Positions 37,344-42,542 of a stretch of DNA of 42,542 nucleotides are shown here, piece after piece. Numbering within the stretch: the first letter of the stretch is position 1; the number at the start of each line of letters is the position of its first letter. The notes beneath the pieces were generated by a model. It searched no databases and had not been told where the DNA came from. It saw only the letters and a list, made by a program, of their open reading frames with translations. The translations under genes and the position numbers were made by a program. Location: NCBI GenBank assembly GCA_007988745.1, contig BJUT01000035.1, forward strand, positions 1-42,542. The letters run 5' to 3'. This stretch comes from Pseudoalteromonas atlantica. GTDB lineage: Bacteria > Pseudomonadota > Gammaproteobacteria > Enterobacterales > Alteromonadaceae.

Positions 37344-37727
37344 TTAAACATTTTCCAAATCGGGATAAAACTTTTTCAACATGGCCGCAATTTTTTTAGG
37401 CGTAAATGGCTTAACTACAAACCCCTTAGCACCTTTATCAATGGCTTCTTTAACATTTTCTACTGCTGAATGCGCCGACACCATAACCACATTAGTTTCA
37501 GGGTTAATATCATTAATTTGCGCGATTAACTCTTTTCCATCGCCGTCAGGCAGTTCAATATCTAAAAAAATCATATTGTAATTAGCTGCTTGGCATTCGC
37601 TAATGCATTGTTTAGCCGTTGAAGCCTCTTTAACGTTTTCTATTCCTAAGTGCATGAGCGTTTGGCTCAAAAAACTACGCACTGTGCTAACATCATCTAC
37701 TATTAAAATTGATAGCTGCGTATCCAT
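37344..37727 (-). CDS. Stand-alone CheY-like response regulator
   Basis: A single receiver domain of 127 residues with the acidic pair Asp11-Asp12, phosphoacceptor Asp56 in IFLDIELPDGDG, Ser84 in VMVSAHS and Lys106 in FVVKPFTP. No output domain and no kinase gene is next to it, so it should act by protein contact or as a phosphate relay, possibly in chemotaxis or pilus/flagellar control (inference). It is not CheY by gene context. It is transcribed alone, convergent with rpsT. Confidence 0.88.
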   Translation of the reverse strand: MDTQLSILIVDDVSTVRSFLSQTLMHLGIENVKEASTAKQCISECQAANYNMIFLDIELPDGDGKELIAQINDINPETNVVMVSAHSAVENVKEAIDKGAKGFVVKPFTPKKIAAMLKKFYPDLENV

Positions 37728-37829
37728 GTATCTTCCTCGTAGGCTAAAAGCATTGTATAAGTTATTATATAACTAGATATTTAATCATTTTATTATAGAG
37801 ACCTACGCTCAAAAGGCCAGATTTGCTTT

Positions 37830-38267
37830 ATGTCAAACAACACAAAAAAACAATCATTGCTTGGTAAAACACCACAAAAAAGAAAAAACCCTGTAAAAAA
37901 GCCCCGCAATAGGCCGCAAACAGCACCGCAATCTTCAGCTAACCCAACATCAACCCCAGCAGAGCAGCCTGTAAAGTCTAAAAAAGGGTTACTTATTACG
38001 CTGGCTATCATTTTTGCCGTAGCCATTATTTTTCCAAAACCTACTTTGCTCACCTATAAAAAATTAGGGTTAGTGAGCGAAAGTATTTATTGGCCTGGGG
38101 TCTTTGGATATGGCCGTACATTACTTGATTCAAACTTACACCCGCAGCTAGACGAGAAGCGCAATGCCCTTTATTTATGCGCAGATATGAAGGCGCCGCA
38201 AAGCTGTCAAAAGTACCAACTAATAAAAAATAATGGCTTTTTTGCAGCACTAGCTAGCTATATTTAG
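37830..38267 (+). CDS. Hypothetical single-pass membrane protein
   Basis: 145 residues: a strongly basic, Lys/Pro/Asn-rich cytoplasmic N-terminus (about 1-50, with KTPQKRKNPVKKPRN), one membrane helix (about 52-72, GLLITLAIIFAVAIIF) and an extracytoplasmic tail of about 70 residues with two cysteines (LCADMK, SCQKY) that could form a disulfide. I do not recognise the family. No strong ribosome site precedes the ATG. A coding role is supported by protein-like composition and topology. Confidence 0.6.
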   Translation: MSNNTKKQSLLGKTPQKRKNPVKKPRNRPQTAPQSSANPTSTPAEQPVKSKKGLLITLAIIFAVAIIFPKPTLLTYKKLGLVSESIYWPGVFGYGRTLLDSNLHPQLDEKRNALYLCADMKAPQSCQKYQLIKNNGFFAALASYI

Positions 38268-38373
38268 CATTAAAAAAACTAATCTGAAAATTTAAAATTA
38301 CTTGGTTGAAAGGTGTGCAAAAGATCAACATAATGGCGCTCCTTTTTTCAACAACTGAACTATTGAAACGACC

Positions 38374-38619
38374 ATGCTAAACGAGCTAGATTGGCTTTTA
38401 AACACTGTATTACTTGCACTAGGTTTAGGTGCATTCTTTATTAACCACATAACAATACTGCGTGTTGCAGCGATTAGTGCATGTGGTCTGTTATTTTTGT
38501 CTTTTAGCTTGGATTTAATGTCGTCGAGTGTTATTTCGAATATGAGTTTAGTGTTGATCAATACATTTTACTTGTTCAAAGTGTATACGTTTGGACAATT
38601 TAATGTAACGCAGAGTTAA
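38374..38619 (+). CDS. Small hydrophobic membrane protein, unknown
   Basis: 81 residues with three candidate membrane helices (about 8-26, 28-46 and 53-72). A stop codon lies seven codons upstream of the ATG in the same frame, so the start is fixed, but no ribosome site is visible. A good terminator 24 bases past the stop shows that the region is transcribed as a unit. No function is recognised. Confidence 0.5.
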   Translation: MLNELDWLLNTVLLALGLGAFFINHITILRVAAISACGLLFLSFSLDLMSSSVISNMSLVLINTFYLFKVYTFGQFNVTQS

Positions 38620-38642
38620 CATTTCCCCTTAGAATATTTTAT

Positions 38643-38666
38643 AGCCCAGCCTTGCTGGGCTTTTTT
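38643..38666 (+). terminator. Rho-independent terminator
   Basis: AGCCCAGC-CTT-GCTGGGCT followed by TTTTTT, just past the small membrane protein gene. Confidence 0.88.
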
Positions 38667-38748
38667 ATTTGAAAAAATTAAAAGGCTTGGGGAACAGATT
38701 GAACTAAGATAAAATTTATCTCGTATTAATCCTCATTTAGGTCTTACT

Positions 38749-39330
38749 ATGTCTTTATCTGATTTCGATTTATTTTTATCTTCTATGGAAGATGTAAAAC
38801 CTATAAACCACGATACTGTAACTCCCCTTGCAAGTAATCCCAATGCCACCCTTGCCCAACAAGAAAAGCGTAAAGCTGCCGAGCTTAGCCTTGCGAATGA
38901 CGAAAATTACTTACAATCTGAGCATGTAGAGCTTTTAGACCCGCATGCATTACTCAGTTTTAAAAAAGATGGCGTACAAAGCGCAGTATTTAAAAACTTA
39001 CGCTTAGCTAAATACCAAGTTGATGCCACATTAGATTTGCATGGCCAATTACTTAAAAACGCACGCACAACATTATTTAACTTTATTACTGATTGCCACC
39101 AGCGAAACATTCGCGTTGTATTAGTACGCCATGGCATTGGTATAAAAAATAAAGCTAAGCCCGGTATACTAAAGAGCTATGTTAATAAGTGGCTACAGGC
39201 TCTACCCGCGGTATTAGCGTATCATACCGCTTTAAAGCACCATGGTGGCAGTGGCGCAACATATGTGTTGCTTAAAAAAAGTGATGAGAAAAAGCATGAA
39301 AACCGAGAGATCCATGCTAAACGGTACTAA
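38749..39330 (+). CDS. smrA: Smr-domain endonuclease, SmrA-like
   Basis: A 193-residue protein with an N-terminal alpha-helical part (DFDLFLSSMEDVKPI, EQQKRKAAE-like QQEKRKAAEL) and a C-terminal Smr domain (about 95-185) with LDLHGQLLKNA, the VVLVRHGIGIKN segment and HHGGSGATYVLLKK. E. coli SmrA (YdaL) has the same layout and nicks DNA. SmrB is longer in the N-part and lies elsewhere. It has its own terminator-like structure downstream. Confidence 0.85.
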   Translation: MSLSDFDLFLSSMEDVKPINHDTVTPLASNPNATLAQQEKRKAAELSLANDENYLQSEHVELLDPHALLSFKKDGVQSAVFKNLRLAKYQVDATLDLHGQLLKNARTTLFNFITDCHQRNIRVVLVRHGIGIKNKAKPGILKSYVNKWLQALPAVLAYHTALKHHGGSGATYVLLKKSDEKKHENREIHAKRY

Positions 39331-39390
39331 TTAACTTATTTTACTAAATACCAGTAACGAAGCGCACTTTAGTAATTAAATGGCCTAATG

Positions 39391-39457
39391 AAAAGTGGGT
39401 ACTCTTTAATGATCTGGCTTTATTAAGCCAAAAACAAATTAATAGAGTCCACTTTTT
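39391..39457. terminator. Bulged hairpin with inner stem-loop, probable bidirectional terminator
   Basis: An outer stem of AAAAGTGG plus ACTCT pairs with AGAGT plus CCACTTTT, with a two-base bulge. Inside it a second perfect hairpin TGGCTT-TATT-AAGCCA forms. T runs lie on the right in the plus reading. It separates convergent smrA and the 43-codon gene at 39479. Confidence 0.6.
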
Positions 39458-39478
39458 ATAATTTGCCTGCAAATGCAC

Positions 39479-39610
39479 TTATTCACTTTGTGAACTTTTG
39501 CTTTGTGGCACTTGATCGGCACTCGCTTGGTTAAACCAAGCAGACACGCCTAGCACTATAATAGAAACCACTACTAAACTTAGTTTTACTCCGCCTTGAC
39601 TTGATTTCAT
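39479..39610 (-). CDS. Small single-helix membrane or exported peptide (43 residues)
   Basis: An ATG at 39610 with AAGAG seven bases upstream starts 43 codons. The product has a basic N-terminus (MKSSQGGVK), one hydrophobic helix LSLVVVSIIVLGVSAWF, and a short polar tail (NQASADQVPQSKSSQSE). It looks like a signal-anchor peptide, or an exported one cut near SAW-NQASA. It ends near a terminator-like structure, has a ribosome site and protein-like codon use. Function is unknown. Confidence 0.6.
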   Translation of the reverse strand: MKSSQGGVKLSLVVVSIIVLGVSAWFNQASADQVPQSKSSQSE

Positions 39611-39706
39611 ACGTTACTCTTATTATTTTTATTTTAGTGACTAAACTTCACAATAATTAAAATTACAAATGTTAACAAGCTGTTTGTTAAACTGTTTTGC
39701 TATCTA

Positions 39707-40627
39707 TTAATAACCTTTTGTTCTATTAACCCGATTATTTAATGTAAGGCCGCTTTTTAGGCGATTAATATTTTCTGCAATTTGCGCTGTTACGCTATTT
39801 AAATCAGATAACGCGGCGCAGTGTGGTGTAATCGTTATTTTAGCGTTATGCCAAAATGAGTGGTCGTGCGGTAGCGGCTCTTGGGTAAATACATCGAGCG
39901 TGGCAGCCCTTAACATTTCACTGTTAAGTGCGTTTATTAAATCTTGCTCTACTAGGTGCTCTCCTCTGGCAACGTTAATTACACACGCATGGGCCGGTAA
40001 CTTAGCTAATAAATCGGCATTAATAATACCCTTAGTATCTTTTGTTAGCGGCAGTAGGCATACCAAGTAGTCAATTGTGGGCAGCATTTCATTAAGGCCT
40101 TGCTGCTGAGAATATAGATGCACCTGCTCATCACTTTTTTCAGTTTTTGACCAAGCGCTTACCGTAAAGCCATTCAGGGTTAGTTTTTTGGCGCACGCTT
40201 TACCTAGCTCACCAAAGCCTAAAATACCCACGTGATTATATTTATATGCGCGCTTAGGTTTATAATTGCATTGTGATTGCTTAACAAAATACTCTTTTAA
40301 ACGCAGCTTGTGCGCAAGTACATGGCCTAGTACGTACTCTGCCATATCTTGAGCAAGCTCAGTATCAACAATGCGAACCACGTCTACCTCTTTAGGCAAT
40401 AAAGACATATTAATACTATCTACACCCGCCCCAAACGATGACACCGCTTTTAAGTTAGGTAATTGCTGCCACAAATCATCTGGTGCATTCCAGGCTAATA
40501 CAAACTCTACATTGTTGAGCTTTTTACACTCTGGCCATTGCATTATCTCTTCATTGGGTAATAGCTCTTTTAGCTTTGCAATTAGCTTTGTATTATCTCG
40601 CCCGGTAATGGCTACTAATACCGACAT
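39707..40627 (-). CDS. ghrA: 2-hydroxyacid dehydrogenase, GhrA-like glyoxylate/hydroxypyruvate reductase
   Basis: I start at the ATG at 40627 (MSVLVAITGRD), 306 residues, because AGGAG lies five bases before it; the open frame 16 codons further lacks such a site. The Rossmann motif GILGFGELGKA lies at about 134-144. Catalytic Arg221 (VARGEHL), Glu250 (FTQEPLPHDH) and His269 (ITPHCAAL) are present. The order of these and the phrase SSFGAGVDSI match GhrA, which reduces glyoxylate and hydroxypyruvate with NADPH. Related D-2-hydroxyacid substrates are possible. Confidence 0.85.
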   Translation of the reverse strand: MSVLVAITGRDNTKLIAKLKELLPNEEIMQWPECKKLNNVEFVLAWNAPDDLWQQLPNLKAVSSFGAGVDSINMSLLPKEVDVVRIVDTELAQDMAEYVLGHVLAHKLRLKEYFVKQSQCNYKPKRAYKYNHVGILGFGELGKACAKKLTLNGFTVSAWSKTEKSDEQVHLYSQQQGLNEMLPTIDYLVCLLPLTKDTKGIINADLLAKLPAHACVINVARGEHLVEQDLINALNSEMLRAATLDVFTQEPLPHDHSFWHNAKITITPHCAALSDLNSVTAQIAENINRLKSGLTLNNRVNRTKGY

Positions 40628-40789
40628 AGAAGCTCCTAATTTTATTGAATAAATTTTATCTACACTAATAAACAACTGAGCAGCTCGTTATTTGCTCTTT
40701 AAAAAGTCACACAACTGCAAAGTAAATGTCACACCCTTTTTTTACTCTAAACAGGATGGCGAATAGGCCAAATTGTAAATGAGGTTAAT

Positions 40790-42496
40790 ATGATAAGCGT
40801 TGATAAAGTAATAGCTGCAAACTTACCACAATTAGAGAACTCCCCTAAAGTAAAAGGTTTAGTTAAAAAGGGGCTTGGCTACTTATTACATGAACAAGAA
40901 TTTGTCGCCTTTGGCGATGCTTACCCCCATTTACAAGGACTAGAGTTTGTTGAACAAGTGCTTGATGAGCTTGACTTTGATACCCGCTACAAACCAAAGC
41001 AAATTGAAAACATACCCAGCGAAGGTAAGTTAGTTATTGTGGCTAACCACCCCATTGGCTCGCTCGACGCACTTGCGCTGATAAAAGTACTTTCCAGCGT
41101 TAGGCAAGATTTAAAAGTGGTTGCCAATCGCATGCTAATGTCGGTCACCCCTATGCATTCATTGCTGTTGCCAGTAGATAATTTATCGGGAACCAGTAAA
41201 AAACAAGAATTAAGTAATATACAAAAACACTTAAAAGATGAAGGTGCGTTACTTATTTTCCCTGCGGGAGAGGTCTCGCGTTTAAGCCCTACCGGTATAA
41301 AAGATTGCAAGTGGAACAGTGGCTTTTTACGCATGGCTAAAAAAGCAAACAGCCCTATTTTACCTATTTATATAAAAGCTAAAAACAGCCCGCTTTTTTA
41401 TGGCACCTCAATGATTTACAAACCACTTGCGAGCTTATTATTAGTAAAAGAAATGTTTAAGCAGCGACAAAAGTCATTAGAGTTTGAAATTGGTGCTTCC
41501 ATTCCGCCTGAGTCATATTTAATCGAAAACTTAAAAGATAAAGAAATCGTTAATCTCATTCGCAAGCAACTTTATCGCCTTACCACTAAAAAGCCCCTTC
41601 CCCTTAAAACCCAAACTCCTATTGCAATACCTGAGTGCCGCAAAGAGCTTAAAAAAGCCATAGAGAGTTGTCAGTTATTAGGCAAAACACAGGATGGCAT
41701 GCATATTCATTTATACCAGTACACTGGCAGCTCTCCAGTGTTTAGAGAGCTTGGACGACTGAGAGAAATTGCCTTTAGAGCGGTAGGTGAAGGCAGCGGA
41801 AAACGCCGCGACATCGACAAATATGATATGGATTATCAGCACTTAGTGCTATGGGATCCTACGCAGCTAGAATTAGTGGGTGCATATCGCCTTGCTTGTG
41901 CAAAGGAAATAATAGAGAAACATGGCCGAGAAGGCTTATACACCGATAGTTTGTTTAGTTACACACAAGCAATGAAACCGTATTTAGAGCAAGGTATAGA
42001 ACTTGGCCGCAGCTTTGTGCAACCTAAATATTGGGGGCGTAAAAGCTTAGACTACTTATGGTACGGTATTGGCGCATTTATTAAAAACTACCCGCAATAT
42101 CGTTACTTATTTGGCGCGGTGAGCGTTTCTAACGCCTTGCCTGAACAAGCAAAAGCCATGCTCGTGCATTACTATCAACATTATTATAAATCAGAGCAAC
42201 ACCTCGCTACCCCCAATAACGAGTTTAAATTAAGCGAGCAACAACTCACTCAGTGTAAAACTGTTTTTAGTGGTAACGATGTAAAAGAAGACTTTGTAGA
42301 ATTAAAACATGTACTGGCCAATATGGGGGCACAAGTTCCTACGCTATTTAAGCAATATACTGAGCTGTGCAAGCCTGGCGGCGTAAAGTTTTTAAGCTTT
42401 AGTATCGACCCCGACTTTAACAACTGTATTGATGGGTTAGTGCTGGTAGATTTACAAAACGTAAAAGAAAATAAAGCCAAACGCTATTTAGGTTAG
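40790..42496 (+). CDS. Two-domain acyltransferase, OlsF-like (PlsC-type plus GNAT-type)
   Basis: 568 residues. The N-terminal half is a lysophospholipid-acyltransferase-like domain: NHPIGSLDA (86-94, His87 and Asp93 five apart, a spacing I associate with the hemolysin/OlsF group) and LLIFPAGEVSR (about 154-164). The C-terminal half (about 300-480) is an OlsB-like GNAT domain: ELGRLREIAFRAVGEGSG, YDMDYQHLVLWD, IELGRSFVQPKYWG and LFGAVSVSN. In Serratia OlsF the two domains make ornithine lipid in two steps: N-acylation by the C-part, O-acylation by the N-part. The ribosome site GAGGT precedes the ATG. Membrane-peripheral location is expected. Confidence 0.8.
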   Translation: MISVDKVIAANLPQLENSPKVKGLVKKGLGYLLHEQEFVAFGDAYPHLQGLEFVEQVLDELDFDTRYKPKQIENIPSEGKLVIVANHPIGSLDALALIKVLSSVRQDLKVVANRMLMSVTPMHSLLLPVDNLSGTSKKQELSNIQKHLKDEGALLIFPAGEVSRLSPTGIKDCKWNSGFLRMAKKANSPILPIYIKAKNSPLFYGTSMIYKPLASLLLVKEMFKQRQKSLEFEIGASIPPESYLIENLKDKEIVNLIRKQLYRLTTKKPLPLKTQTPIAIPECRKELKKAIESCQLLGKTQDGMHIHLYQYTGSSPVFRELGRLREIAFRAVGEGSGKRRDIDKYDMDYQHLVLWDPTQLELVGAYRLACAKEIIEKHGREGLYTDSLFSYTQAMKPYLEQGIELGRSFVQPKYWGRKSLDYLWYGIGAFIKNYPQYRYLFGAVSVSNALPEQAKAMLVHYYQHYYKSEQHLATPNNEFKLSEQQLTQCKTVFSGNDVKEDFVELKHVLANMGAQVPTLFKQYTELCKPGGVKFLSFSIDPDFNNCIDGLVLVDLQNVKENKAKRYLG

Positions 42497-42542
42497 GGCG
42501 TGTTGAACTTTACGGATTGAAATTTGTTCAATCTAGGGGCGA
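42497..42542. other. Unassigned right edge, possible start of a mobile element
   Basis: The bases directly after the stop codon of the acyltransferase begin GGCGTGTTGAAC and contain a TTGAAC/GTTCAA inverted repeat. This looks to me like the end of an insertion element, but only 46 bases are visible and no transposase can be checked. Confidence 0.25.

Overview
The window is chromosomal DNA from a marine gammaproteobacterium, most likely Pseudoalteromonas or a close relative. The reasons are the AT-rich composition, the order fimV-asd-pdxB-fabB/mnmC, the pair rnt-motY (a polar, sodium-driven flagellum marker), the block rpsT/murJ-ribF-ileS-lspA-fkpB-ispH, and a tmRNA tag ending in YSLAA. I saw no prophage, CRISPR array, rRNA or ordinary tRNA. 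The genus is an inference from gene order and style, not from a search.

Layout. Positions 1-5344 (minus strand) hold the cut-off fimV, then asd, pdxB and fabB. mnmC diverges from fabB across a spacer that carries a FabR-like palindrome. Positions 7536-10410 are looser accessory DNA: a MITE-like repeat, a small exported protein, an NAD(P)-binding SDR-type protein and a two-helix membrane protein. ssrA (tmRNA) follows on the minus strand, then a FapA/DUF342 gene whose end overlaps the end of rnt, another MITE-like repeat, motY, an EamA exporter, an aromatic amino acid permease behind a good TyrR box, ggt, an N-acetyltransferase, a small lipoprotein, a second copy of the first repeat, and glnB.

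Positions 20371-29350 are the most interesting part: a type IV pilus minor pilin locus. Two FimT/GspH pseudopilins on the plus strand face pilV-pilW-pilX-pilY1-pilE on the minus strand. Directly upstream lies a LytTR-type two-component pair resembling AlgR/FimS. The pilV promoter region has a good -10/-35 pair preceded by two direct repeats, exactly 20 bp apart, that each match the AlgR box in all but one position. The sensor kinase gene appears to carry a one-base frameshift: a strong Shine-Dalgarno and ATG at 29350 start a short frame, and the missing transmembrane N-terminus continues in the neighbouring frame into the kinase. The wiring suggests a local circuit controlling the pilus tip (adhesin PilY1) whose sensor may be switched off, or expressed through an unusual start or frameshift, in this strain.

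Positions 29391-37232 are the conserved housekeeping block (ispH, fkpB, lspA, ileS, ribF, murJ and divergent rpsT with a TTG start). The last 5 kb hold a stand-alone CheY-like receiver, two hypothetical genes, an Smr-domain endonuclease gene, a previously easy-to-miss 43-residue membrane peptide, a GhrA-like 2-hydroxyacid dehydrogenase, and a two-domain acyltransferase resembling the ornithine lipid synthase OlsF. The final 46 bases, directly after that gene, may be the edge of another element.
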